64,000 bases of DNA from CAYQSU01 sp964420325 (GTDB taxonomy: Bacteria > Pseudomonadota > Alphaproteobacteria > Rhodospirillales > Defluviicoccaceae): contig CAYQSU010000006.1 of NCBI GenBank assembly GCA_964420325.1, positions 13,184-77,183 of the forward strand, written 5' to 3'. Positions 18,234 through 26,932 of the stretch are shown here, piece by piece; the first letter of the stretch is position 1; the number at the start of each line of letters is the position of its first letter. A program made the translations under genes and the position numbers. The notes beneath the pieces were generated by a model that was given only the letters and a program-made list of their open reading frames with translations, had not been told where the DNA came from and searched no databases.

Positions 18234-18234
18234 G
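18206..18234 (+). promoter_or_regulatory. candidate promoter of the DAHP synthase gene
   Basis: TTGCAA (18206-18211), a 17-base spacer and TATAGG (18229-18234). It lies inside the 3' end of the truncated permease frame and about 40 bases before the DAHP synthase ATG. Confidence 0.45.
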
Positions 18235-18272
18235 CTGGTGCTGACCCGAAACCGGACACGAGCGAGACAGTC

Positions 18273-19688
18273 ATGGTCGAAGGCGTCAAGCCGCATGTGC
18301 TGCCGGAGCCCTGGAGCCCGGACCGGTGGCGCGGACGGCCGGTCCGGCAGCAGGCGGAGTATCCTGAACCCGCGGCGTTGGCCGCCGTCGAGACCGAGAT
18401 CCGTCGCTTTCCGCCGCTGGTGTTCGCTGGCGAGGCGCGGCGGCTGCGCGAGGCCCTGGCGCGCGTGTCACTGGGGCAGGCGTTCCTGCTCCAGGGCGGC
18501 GATTGCGCCGAGAGCTTCGCCGAGTTCCACCCCAACAACATCCGCGACACGTTCCGCGTGCTGCTGCAGATGGCCGTTGTACTGACCTTCGGCGCCGGCG
18601 TTCCGGTGGTGAAGGTCGGGCGCCTGGCCGGGCAGTTCGCCAAGCCGCGCTCCGAGGATTTCGAGACGCGGGACGGCATGACCCTGCCGAGCTACCGTGG
18701 GGACATGGTCAACGGGCCCGAGTTCACGCCCGAGGCGCGGACTCCGGATCCGCAGCGGCTGATCCATTGCTACAACCAGTCGGCGGCGACCCTCAACCTG
18801 CTCCGCGCATTCGCCCAGGGCGGCTATGCCGATCTCCACCAGGTGCACCTCTGGAACCTCGGCTTCGTTGCCGACAGCCCGCAGGGGCATCGCTATCGGG
18901 ACCTGGCGGAGCGCCTGGACGAGGCGCTTGAGTTCATGGCCGCGTGCGGCCTCACCTCGGAGAACACACCGCAGATCCGCGAAACCGATTTCTTCACGGC
19001 TCACGAAGCCTTGCTGCTCAACTACGAGGAGGCCATGACCCGCGTCGACAGCACGACCGGGGACTGGTACGACACCTCGGCCCATTTCTTGTGGATCGGC
19101 GACCGCACGCGTCAGCCAGACGGCGCCCACGTGGAGTTCCTCCGCGGCGTGGAGAATCCGATCGGCGTCAAGATCGGACCGAGCACTACCGCCGACGACC
19201 TGATGCGCCTCGTCGACCGGCTCAATCCGGAGAACCTCGCCGGTCGACTGACCTTGATCGTGCGGATGGGACCCGACAAGATCCGCCATCTGCTGCCGCC
19301 GCTGATCCGCGCCGTCGAACGCGACAGCCGCCGCGTCGTCTGGGTCTCGGATCCGATGCACGCCAACACCGTGAAGAGCGCCGGCGGTTACAAGACCCGC
19401 CACTTCGATCGCATCCTCCAGGAAGTCCAGGCTTTCTTCGCGGTTCACAAGGAGGAGGGCACGTACGCGGGCGGCGTCCACTTCGAGATGACGGGACAGG
19501 ACGTCACCGAGTGCGTCGGCGGCGCCCAGGCGATCACCGAGGCGAACCTCAGCGACCGGTACCACACCCATTGTGACCCGCGGCTGAACGCCAGTCAGGC
19601 TTTGGAGCTGGCGTTTCTGCTTGCCCAGATGCTAAAGGAGCGGCGAACCCGTGACCGCAACCGCCAGCGGGCCGCTGCCACTGCCTAG
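18273..19688 (+). CDS. class II 3-deoxy-7-phosphoheptulonate (DAHP) synthase
   Basis: A 471-residue type II DAHP synthase catalysing the first step of the shikimate pathway from PEP and erythrose 4-phosphate. Diagnostic segments are FLLQGGDCAESF (near residues 70-81), KVGRLAGQFAKPRS, PSYRGDMVNG, WIGDRTRQ, the KIGPST loop, WVSDPMHANT, the GGVHFEMTGQDVTEC metal/PEP region and YHTHCDPRLNA. It is the plant/actinobacterial-type enzyme also found in many Alphaproteobacteria. The gene symbol varies (aroG/aroF/aroH) so I leave it blank. Its 3' end overlaps the next gene by 38 bases. Confidence 0.94.
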   Translation: MVEGVKPHVLPEPWSPDRWRGRPVRQQAEYPEPAALAAVETEIRRFPPLVFAGEARRLREALARVSLGQAFLLQGGDCAESFAEFHPNNIRDTFRVLLQMAVVLTFGAGVPVVKVGRLAGQFAKPRSEDFETRDGMTLPSYRGDMVNGPEFTPEARTPDPQRLIHCYNQSAATLNLLRAFAQGGYADLHQVHLWNLGFVADSPQGHRYRDLAERLDEALEFMAACGLTSENTPQIRETDFFTAHEALLLNYEEAMTRVDSTTGDWYDTSAHFLWIGDRTRQPDGAHVEFLRGVENPIGVKIGPSTTADDLMRLVDRLNPENLAGRLTLIVRMGPDKIRHLLPPLIRAVERDSRRVVWVSDPMHANTVKSAGGYKTRHFDRILQEVQAFFAVHKEEGTYAGGVHFEMTGQDVTECVGGAQAITEANLSDRYHTHCDPRLNASQALELAFLLAQMLKERRTRDRNRQRAAATA

Positions 19689-20862
19689 CGGGCCGCCCGA
19701 GCGCGAGACCGAGGATCGGCCGCCGGAGGCCCTCCAGCCCGATCCCGCCGACATCCAGCGCTGGACGGACCGCTATTTCGTCAAGACCAAGGAGGCCATC
19801 GCCCGCTACGGCGACGTGCGCGTGACTTACGCCGTGTTCATGCGCAGGCCGGTGATCTTCACGCCCCGTCTCGCCGTCGAATGGCTCGAGAACGTCAGCC
19901 GCAGCCGGGGAACGCCCTTTGACATCGAGCTGAACCACAAGGAGGGCGAGTGGGTGGGCGCCGGCGAACCGCTGATGTATCTCAGCGGCTCGTTCTATCA
20001 CCTCGTCGACCTTGAAACCCTCTATCTGCAGAAGCTGGGCGCCGCCTGCGTCGCGGCCTACAACGCCTTCACGATGTGCAGCGACCTCCCTAACGCCGCG
20101 TTCATCGCCTTCGATGCCCGCCACTGCGCCGGGATCGAAATGGAAGAGATGATGGCCTACGCTGCTTCCGTCGGGTCCCGGGCGGCACAGAAGGAGTCTG
20201 GGGCCAAGGGCTTCATCGGCAACGCCAACGACGCCACCGCCCACTATTTCGGCCAGTCCCGCGGTCTGGGTACCATGCCGCACGCGCTGATCGGCTACGC
20301 TGGATCGACGGTTCGAGCGGCCGAGATGTTCAACGAGACGTTTCCAGATGAGACCCTGACCGTCCTCGTCGACTATTTCGGGCGGGAGGTTGTCGACTCG
20401 CTGGCGGTCTGTTTCCGCTTTCCGGCGCTTGCCGTCGCGGGACGCCTCGCCGTTCGGCTCGATACCCACGGCGGCCGCTATGTCGAGGGTCTCGACCCGC
20501 AGGCGTCCTATGCGGTCCTGGAACGCCACGCGCCGATCGCCGTCCGCCGGTACCGGAACGACACCGAGTTGCGCTACCTCACCGGCACCGGCGTTTCGGC
20601 CGCCGCCATCTATCACCTGCGCGAGAAGCTGGACGAGGCCGGGTTCGACAAAGTCGCGATCGTCGCCTCGTCCGGCTTCAACGTCGACAAGTGCAAGGTC
20701 ATGGCCGACGTCGGCGCACCGATCGACGCCGTCGGCACCGGCTCTTTCCTGCCCGAGAACTGGAAAGAGACGTACGCCACGGCCGACATCGTCGCCTACG
20801 ACGACATCCCGCAGGTCAAAGTCGGCCGCGAGTTCCTGCTCAAGCGGAAGCTCCCCGGCTGA
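19651..20862 (+). CDS. nicotinate phosphoribosyltransferase-like protein
   Basis: A 403-residue NAPRTase/quinolinate-phosphoribosyltransferase-fold protein. It has a DxYFVKTKEAI opening, FDARHCAG, NDATAHYFG, GTMPHALIGYAGST (the conserved GT-PHA segment), VDYFGREVVD and IVASSGFNVDK...GTGSFLPEN. It likely converts nicotinate and PRPP to nicotinate mononucleotide in NAD salvage. It is a divergent, PncB-like branch. The GTG at 19651 lies inside the DAHP synthase gene but follows AAAGGAG at ten bases, a strong start. The nearby nadE supplies the last step of the same pathway. Confidence 0.8.
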   Translation: MTATASGPLPLPSGPPERETEDRPPEALQPDPADIQRWTDRYFVKTKEAIARYGDVRVTYAVFMRRPVIFTPRLAVEWLENVSRSRGTPFDIELNHKEGEWVGAGEPLMYLSGSFYHLVDLETLYLQKLGAACVAAYNAFTMCSDLPNAAFIAFDARHCAGIEMEEMMAYAASVGSRAAQKESGAKGFIGNANDATAHYFGQSRGLGTMPHALIGYAGSTVRAAEMFNETFPDETLTVLVDYFGREVVDSLAVCFRFPALAVAGRLAVRLDTHGGRYVEGLDPQASYAVLERHAPIAVRRYRNDTELRYLTGTGVSAAAIYHLREKLDEAGFDKVAIVASSGFNVDKCKVMADVGAPIDAVGTGSFLPENWKETYATADIVAYDDIPQVKVGREFLLKRKLPG

Positions 20863-20967
20863 CGTCTGCCTCAGGAGTATCGTTCAAGGCGTCAGCGATG
20901 CACGGCACCGAAGCGCGAGCTCGGGGCTGTGTGATCGCGAGCCCGAACCCGACGGCGGCGCAATCCC

Positions 20968-21114
20968 CTACTTAGCGTCGCGGGCCTTCTCGGTATCCAC
21001 CGTTTCCTTCAGCTTCTGCGCCAATTCCCTTCTGCGCTGCTCGCGCTCCTGGCGTTCGAGTTCTGCCGCGTCTACCTTTGGTTGATCTTCCTTTTTCCTG
21101 AACAGTCCGAACAT
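20968..21114 (-). CDS. small highly charged hypothetical protein
   Basis: A 48-residue frame beginning MFGLFRKKEDQPKVD and continuing as a Glu/Arg/Lys/Gln-rich helix (AELERQEREQRRRELAQKLK) with coiled-coil character, ending RDAK. A strong ribosome-binding site, AAAGGGAG, precedes the ATG. The MFGLF-K start with a charged helix is a familiar style for small alphaproteobacterial proteins, but I cannot name a family. It is isolated between two rightward genes. Confidence 0.55.
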   Translation of the reverse strand: MFGLFRKKEDQPKVDAAELERQEREQRRRELAQKLKETVDTEKARDAK

Positions 21115-21313
21115 GAGCGTTCTCCCTTTCGCTGGATGACCCTGCGGTGGATCGTCTCAAACATAATTGTCGGTCATTCCGTCGCGATTGGGAAGGGATT
21201 TCGGTCGCATTGCCGGCAAATCCGGCTGCCCGCGCACTCGGTCGTCGACTGGGGAGCGTCGACAGCCAAGGCATAGGACGTAACGCCTAGTTCCGCCGGC
21301 CGATGTCGCTGCG

Positions 21314-21342
21314 TTGACAGCGGTCGGAGCAGTTTCTACGCT
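21314..21342 (+). promoter_or_regulatory. candidate promoter of nadE
   Basis: A perfect -35 TTGACA (21314-21319), 17 bases and TACGCT (21337-21342). The predicted start is about 40 bases before the nadE ATG. The -10 is weak. Confidence 0.45.
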
Positions 21343-21388
21343 GCCGCCACGCCGCAAGGCTCAGTGCCGCCGCTTCGAAGAGAAGAGC

Positions 21389-23047
21389 ATGGCCCGAGCG
21401 CTGTCGATCGCGATCGCGCAGACCAACCCCACCGTCGGCGACATCGACGGCAACGTCGAGCAGCTGCGCGCGACCCGCCGCGAAGCCGTCGACGCCGATC
21501 TGGTCATCGGCGGAGAGCTGGTGGTGGCGGGATATCCGCCCGAAGATCTGGTCCTCAAGCCCGCCTTCCAGGACCAGATCGAGGCGGGCGTCGCCGACCT
21601 GGCTCGGGATACGGCGGACAACGGGCCGGCCCTGCTCGTCGGCGCGCCCTGGCGTCACCGCGGCGGACTGTACAATGCGTCGCTGCTCCTGGACCGCGGC
21701 GGCATCAGCGACGTGCGGCTCAAGCACGAGCTGCCAAACTACGGCGTGTTCGACGAGAAGCGGGTGTTTGCCGAGGGTCCAATGCCGGAGCCGGTGGAGT
21801 TTCGCGGCGTCCGTCTCGGGGTGATGATCTGCGAGGACATGTGGACGCCGGACGTCGGTCGGCACCTTAAGTTCGCAGGCGCGCAACTCCTGGTCGTTCT
21901 CAACGCTTCGCCATTCGAGATCGACAAGTGGGGAACGCGCCGCGCCCTGGCCGCGGAGCGGACCGCGGAGACCGGGCTGCCGCTCCTCTACGTGAACGTC
22001 ATCGGCGGTCAGGACGAACTGGTGTTCGACGGCGGCTCCTTCGTTCTCGACGCCGAGGCCCGTTTCGTCGTTCAGGCGCCCTCCTGGCGGCCGGCGGTGG
22101 TGCCCACGTTCTGGCGCCTTCGCGACGGCGCCGGCTGGGTCTGCGAGAAAGGAACGGTCGAGCCGCGAGCAGAGGATCTGGAGGCAATCTACTTCGCCAT
22201 GGTCACCGGCCTCGCCGACTACGTGAACAAGAACCGCTTCCCCGGCGTCGTCATCGGGCTTTCGGGAGGCATCGACAGCGCGCTCACCGCAGCCGTCGCC
22301 GTCGACGCCCTGGGCGCGGAGCGCGTCCGCTGCGTGATGATGCCCTCGCCCTACACCTCGAAAGAGAGTCTCGAGGATGCGGACGAGGTCGGGCGCCTCC
22401 TCGGTGTCGGCGTCGAACGCGTGTCGATCGAGCCGGCGATGGCGGCGTTTGCCGAGATGCTGGCCGTCGTCCTCGCCGGCCGCGCCGCGGATGTGACGGA
22501 GGAAAACATCCAGGCGCGGGCGCGCGCGATCGTGCTGATGGCGCTTTCCAACAAGCTCGGCCACATGCTGCTCACCACCGGCAACAAGTCGGAGATGTCG
22601 GTCGGCTACTCAACCCTGTACGGCGACATGTGCGGCGGCTTCTCGGTGCTGAAGGACGTTTACAAGACCACGGTGTTTCGCCTCGCGCGCTGGCGCAACC
22701 AGGCCGCACCCGCCGCCCTCAAGGGCCCGATGGGCCGCGTAATCCCGGAGCGGGTCATCACCAAGCCGCCGAGTGCCGAGCTGAAGCCCGGCCAGACCGA
22801 CCAGGATACGCTTCCCGCTTACGACGTGCTCGATGCAATCCTGCAGGGGCTTGTCGAGGAAGAGGCGTCGCTGTCCACCCTGGTCGAGCGCGGATACGAT
22901 GCGGACACGGTCCGGCGGGTCTGGCGCATGCTCGATCGGGCCGAGTACAAGCGTCGGCAGGCGCCGCCCGGCGTCAAGATCACCTATCGCGCCTTCGGCC
23001 GCGATCGCCGCTATCCGATCACCAACGCGTTCACCGATCAGATATGA
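21389..23047 (+). CDS. nadE: glutamine-dependent NAD+ synthetase
   Basis: A 552-residue two-domain enzyme. The N-terminal nitrilase-like glutaminase (about 1-265) shows its Glu in GGELVVAGYPPEDL, Lys in LKHELPNYG and the nucleophile Cys in VMICEDMW. The C-terminal NAD synthetase domain has the ATP-binding SGGIDSALTAA P-loop (near residues 290-300) and TGNKSEMSVGYSTLYGD. It amidates nicotinic acid adenine dinucleotide to NAD+ with glutamine ammonia. The start at 21389 gives the conserved MARALSIAIAQTNPTVGD opening. The nicotinate phosphoribosyltransferase-like gene lies just upstream. Confidence 0.95.
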   Translation: MARALSIAIAQTNPTVGDIDGNVEQLRATRREAVDADLVIGGELVVAGYPPEDLVLKPAFQDQIEAGVADLARDTADNGPALLVGAPWRHRGGLYNASLLLDRGGISDVRLKHELPNYGVFDEKRVFAEGPMPEPVEFRGVRLGVMICEDMWTPDVGRHLKFAGAQLLVVLNASPFEIDKWGTRRALAAERTAETGLPLLYVNVIGGQDELVFDGGSFVLDAEARFVVQAPSWRPAVVPTFWRLRDGAGWVCEKGTVEPRAEDLEAIYFAMVTGLADYVNKNRFPGVVIGLSGGIDSALTAAVAVDALGAERVRCVMMPSPYTSKESLEDADEVGRLLGVGVERVSIEPAMAAFAEMLAVVLAGRAADVTEENIQARARAIVLMALSNKLGHMLLTTGNKSEMSVGYSTLYGDMCGGFSVLKDVYKTTVFRLARWRNQAAPAALKGPMGRVIPERVITKPPSAELKPGQTDQDTLPAYDVLDAILQGLVEEEASLSTLVERGYDADTVRRVWRMLDRAEYKRRQAPPGVKITYRAFGRDRRYPITNAFTDQI

Positions 23048-23111
23048 GCGGGCCTTGCTGCGAGAGGCAGCACTTTGACGGGGCCGGTCGTCGCGTGCGG
23101 CTCCGGCGTGA

Positions 23112-23139
23112 TGGACGGGCCGCACGGATGGGCTATGAT
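23112..23139 (+). promoter_or_regulatory. candidate promoter of the DUF3576-leuS operon
   Basis: TGGACG (23112-23117), a 16-base spacer and TATGAT (23134-23139), the latter five of six to consensus. It lies about 85 bases before the DUF3576 ATG. Confidence 0.35.
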
Positions 23140-23222
23140 CAGGAGCCGAGGCGAGGCGCCCACGGCGTTGACAGCAACGCCGGCCAAGGCTACGAGCACC
23201 GGACGGGAGCCGGACACGGACG

Positions 23223-23774
23223 ATGGTGAGCACACCCAGGTCCATCTTGAAGGTGATGGCCGCCGCGCTGACCGCGGCGGCCCTCGCCGGCGGCTGCGAG
23301 GGCTCCAAGGTCGTCGGCGAATACCCGGACTACGACCGCCCGGGCGAGGACAAGTACAAGAAGCCCGACTCGATCTTCGGCGATGGCGGCGTCGGCTTCG
23401 GTTTCGGTGGCGACAGCACTGGCCCTTCGGACGGCGGGATCGGTGGCGGCGTCGGCGTCAACAGCTTTCTGTGGCGGGCGTCTCTGGACACTGTGTCGTT
23501 CATGCCGGTGAACTCCGCCGATCCGTTCGGCGGGGTCATCATCACCGACTGGTACGCCTTTCCGGAGGCGCCAAGCGAGCGCTTCAAGCTCAACATCTAC
23601 ATCCTCGGTCGGGCGCTGCGCGCCGACGGGGTGCGGGTCGCCGTGTTCCGCCAGGTCGACGACGGAACCGGCGCCTGGCGCGACTCTCCCCTGCCCGAGG
23701 AAACCGGGACCGGTATCGAGGACGCCATCCTGACCAAGGCCCGGCAGCTCCGCTTCGAGGTCCTGCAACGGTAG
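23223..23774 (+). CDS. DUF3576 lipoprotein
   Basis: A 183-residue DUF3576-family protein. The signal sequence ends in a lipobox (LAGGC, Cys25), followed by a Gly/Asp-rich linker (about 50-78). A globular domain contains NSFLWRASLDTVSFMP, DPFGGVIITDWY and RFKLNIYILGRALRADGVRV. It is probably anchored in the outer membrane. The family commonly sits directly upstream of leuS and lptE in Alphaproteobacteria, which suggests an envelope role, but no function is established. Confidence 0.88.
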   Translation: MVSTPRSILKVMAAALTAAALAGGCEGSKVVGEYPDYDRPGEDKYKKPDSIFGDGGVGFGFGGDSTGPSDGGIGGGVGVNSFLWRASLDTVSFMPVNSADPFGGVIITDWYAFPEAPSERFKLNIYILGRALRADGVRVAVFRQVDDGTGAWRDSPLPEETGTGIEDAILTKARQLRFEVLQR

Positions 23775-23835
23775 TCGGCCGCCCGCCGTCGGCAGACGGA
23801 GCTCTCCCGTCGCAACCACCACTGACCGGTACGAC

Positions 23836-26415
23836 ATGTCGCGATACAACTTCAGGGAGGTCGAGGCCAAGTGGCAGGCGGTTTGGGATGACCGTCGCTC
23901 GTTCGTCGTGGCCGAGACGTCGGATCGGCCCAAGTACTATGTTCTTGAAATGTTCCCGTATCCCTCGGGCCGCATCCACATGGGGCACGTTCGCAACTAT
24001 ACTCTCGGTGACGTCGTCGCCCGCTTCATGCGTGCGCGCGGTTTCAACGTCCTCCACCCGATGGGGTGGGATGCGTTCGGTCTGCCGGCGGAGAATGCGG
24101 CGATCGAACGAGGCATCGACCCTCGCGAATGGACGTACGCGAACATCGAGGTGATGCGCCGCCAGCTCAGGTCCATGGGTCTGTCGATCGACTGGACGCG
24201 CGAGATCGCCACATGTCACCCCGGATACTACCGGCACCAGCAGCAACTCTTTCTCGATCTGCTGCGCGAGGGCCTCGCCTACCGCAAGGAAGCCTGGGTC
24301 AACTGGGACCCGGTCGACAACACGGTGCTGGCCAACGAACAGGTCATCGACGGCCGCGGCTGGCGCTCCGGGGCACTGATCGAGCGCCGAAAGCTGAACC
24401 AGTGGTTTCTACGCATCACCGCCTATGCGGACACCCTCCTCGAGGCTCTGAGGACACTGGACCGCTGGCCGGAACGGGTTCGCCTGATGCAGGAGAACTG
24501 GATCGGCCGGTCTGAAGGCGCTCGCATTCTGTTCGCGCTCAAGGGGCGAACGGATCATCTCGAGGTTTTCACCACCCGCCATGATACCCTGTTCGGTGCG
24601 TCGTTCTGCGCTCTTTCCCCCAACCATCCGCTGGCGGTGGAGCTGGCGGCGGCGGAGCCGGCGCTTGCCGATTTCGTCGCGCGCTGCAACCGCCTCGGCA
24701 CCAGCGAGGCGACTATCGAGGCGGCCGAGAAGGAGGGCTACGATACCGGCCTCGCAGCGCTGCATCCGTTCGACCGGGGCCGCGAGCTGCCGGTCTACGT
24801 CGCCAATTTCGTCCTCATGGAGTATGGCAGCGGCGCCATCTTCGGCTGCCCCGCGCACGATCAGCGTGATCTCGATTTCGCCCGAAAGTACGGGCTTCCG
24901 GTGCTTCCGGTGGTGGCGCCGGAGGGTGCGCGCGCCGACACCTTCGCCGTTGGCGATGAAGCCTTCGTCGGCGACGGGCGACTGATCAATTCGGCCTTTC
25001 TTGACGGCCTCTCGGTGGATGAGGCGAAAGCCGAGATGGCGCGGCGGCTGAAGGAGATCGGGGCGGGCGAGAGCGCGACGACCTATCGCTTGCGCGATTG
25101 GGGCATCTCCCGGCAGCGCTATTGGGGATGCCCGATCCCCGTCATCCACTGCGCGGAGTGTGGGGTCGTGCCCGCGCCCGAAGACGACCTGCCGGTTCGG
25201 CTCCCCGAGGACGTGAGCTTCGGGGGGCCGGGAAACCCCCTCGACCGTCACCCAACGTGGAAGCACGTTGGCTGCCCCCGGTGCGGTCGGCCGGCTCTGC
25301 GCGAGACCGATACGATGGACACCTTTGTCGACTCGTCCTGGTATTTCACCCGTTACTGTTCGCCCCGGGCCGATGAGCCGGTGGTCCGGGTCGCCGCCGA
25401 CTACTGGTTGCCGGTGGACCAGTACGTCGGCGGCATCGAGCATGCCATTCTGCACCTCCTCTATTCGCGCTTCTTCACCCGGGCGCTGCGGCGCCTGGGT
25501 TACGCCTCGATCGACGAGCCGTTCGCCGGCCTGTTCACCCAGGGCATGGTCTGTCACGAGACCTACAAGGACGATAACGGCAAGTGGCTGTTCCCGACCG
25601 AGGTTCTCAGCACACCGGATGGCGCGATGGTCCACGCGCAAACAGGCAGGCCGGTAACCGTCGGCCGCTCGGAATCGATGAGCAAGTCGAAACGAAACGT
25701 CGTCGATCCGGAAACCATCATCGACACCTACGGGGCCGACACGGCGCGTTTGTTCATGCTGTCGGACACGCCGCCGGACCGCGATCTGGAGTGGAGCGAG
25801 GCTGGCGTCGAGGGTGCGTGGCGCTTCGTCAACCGCCTATGGCGCATGATCGGCGCAGCGGAGAGCATGATCGCCCCCGTCGGCGCGCCGTCGCCCCCCG
25901 GCTTCGACGTCGATCTCGGCAGCGATGGCTCGGCCCTCGTCTATCGCGAGATCCACAAGGCGATCGACCGCGTTACCGACGATCTCGCCAAGTTCCGCTT
26001 CAACCGCGCTGCTGCCCGCATCCGCGAGCTGACCAACGCGCTCGCCGATCTCGAGGGCAGCGACGCCCGCGCCGCCTGGGTTCGCCGGCAGGGGTTCGAG
26101 GCGGTCGTGAGGCTCGCCGGGCCGATGATGCCGCACCTTGCGGAAGAGTTGTGGGCGAGGCTCGGACACGCGACACTTCTGGCCGAGACGCCGTGGCCCG
26201 AGGCGGATCCGCGGCTTCTCGTCGACGAAACGGTCACCATCGGCGTTCAAGTCAACGGCAAGCTGCGCGCGACCATGGACCTGCTCAAGGATGCCGACGA
26301 CGAGGAGGCGCGCACTGCGGCGTTGTCGCTGCCCAACGTCGCCCGCGCGATCGCTGGCAGGTCGCCGCGCAAGGTCATCGTCGTGCCGAACCGCATCGTC
26401 AATGTCGTGGTCTAA
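23836..26415 (+). CDS. leuS: leucyl-tRNA synthetase
   Basis: An 859-residue class I aminoacyl-tRNA synthetase charging tRNA-Leu. The HIGH-type motif is in PYPSGRIHMGHVRNY (near residues 42-56). The CP1 editing domain lies about 220-420. The KMSKS loop appears as SMSKSKRN near residue 617. The C-terminus (NGKLRATMDLLKDADDEEA) matches the family. The zinc-site Cys residues (CAECGVV, GCPRCGRP) are kept. The stop overlaps lptE by 14 bases, so leuS, lptE and holA are one transcription unit. Confidence 0.97.
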   Translation: MSRYNFREVEAKWQAVWDDRRSFVVAETSDRPKYYVLEMFPYPSGRIHMGHVRNYTLGDVVARFMRARGFNVLHPMGWDAFGLPAENAAIERGIDPREWTYANIEVMRRQLRSMGLSIDWTREIATCHPGYYRHQQQLFLDLLREGLAYRKEAWVNWDPVDNTVLANEQVIDGRGWRSGALIERRKLNQWFLRITAYADTLLEALRTLDRWPERVRLMQENWIGRSEGARILFALKGRTDHLEVFTTRHDTLFGASFCALSPNHPLAVELAAAEPALADFVARCNRLGTSEATIEAAEKEGYDTGLAALHPFDRGRELPVYVANFVLMEYGSGAIFGCPAHDQRDLDFARKYGLPVLPVVAPEGARADTFAVGDEAFVGDGRLINSAFLDGLSVDEAKAEMARRLKEIGAGESATTYRLRDWGISRQRYWGCPIPVIHCAECGVVPAPEDDLPVRLPEDVSFGGPGNPLDRHPTWKHVGCPRCGRPALRETDTMDTFVDSSWYFTRYCSPRADEPVVRVAADYWLPVDQYVGGIEHAILHLLYSRFFTRALRRLGYASIDEPFAGLFTQGMVCHETYKDDNGKWLFPTEVLSTPDGAMVHAQTGRPVTVGRSESMSKSKRNVVDPETIIDTYGADTARLFMLSDTPPDRDLEWSEAGVEGAWRFVNRLWRMIGAAESMIAPVGAPSPPGFDVDLGSDGSALVYREIHKAIDRVTDDLAKFRFNRAAARIRELTNALADLEGSDARAAWVRRQGFEAVVRLAGPMMPHLAEELWARLGHATLLAETPWPEADPRLLVDETVTIGVQVNGKLRATMDLLKDADDEEARTAALSLPNVARAIAGRSPRKVIVVPNRIVNVVV

Positions 26416-26932
26416 GGCCGGGGCCCTCACGATCGCCGTGTTGCTGATGGCGGCATGCGGCTTTCAGCCTCTGTACGGTCCGACGGACACCAAGGAGGGC
26501 GTTCTTAACGACCTCGCCGCCGTCAAGGTCAACGTGATCGCCGATCGCGTGGGCCAGCAACTGCGCAACGAGCTCGAGGACCTGTTGACGCCGCGAGGGC
26601 AGCCGAGCAAGGCCGCCTACGTCTTGCGCGTCACCCTTCGCGAAACGATCACCGAAGCCGCCGTCGAACGCACCGGGCTCGCCACCCGCGAAAATCTGCG
26701 TCTCGACGCCAGCTTTACGCTCACCGAGGTGGCCACGGGAGCCGTGCTGTTGACCGACCGAAGCTCGGCCACGAGCAGCTACAACATCCTCGATGAGGCG
26801 CCGTTCTCGACGCTGACCTCGGAGAACGACGCGCGTCGGAGAAACGCCAAGCGGCTCGCCGAGAATATCCGCACCCGCCTCGGCGTCTACTTTCGGGCCG
26901 CCGGCCCGGAACCCGGGGCCACTCGCGGATGA
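26402..26932 (+). CDS. lptE: LPS-assembly lipoprotein LptE
   Basis: A 176-residue lipoprotein with a signal peptide (MSWSKAGALTIAVLLMAACGF) and lipobox AAC at about residue 19, followed directly by the family's CGFQPLYG motif. LptE plugs and stabilises the LptD outer-membrane barrel. The ATG lies inside the end of leuS and the stop overlaps holA by four bases. This leuS-lptE-holA order is conserved across Proteobacteria. Confidence 0.93.
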   Translation: MSWSKAGALTIAVLLMAACGFQPLYGPTDTKEGVLNDLAAVKVNVIADRVGQQLRNELEDLLTPRGQPSKAAYVLRVTLRETITEAAVERTGLATRENLRLDASFTLTEVATGAVLLTDRSSATSSYNILDEAPFSTLTSENDARRRNAKRLAENIRTRLGVYFRAAGPEPGATRG

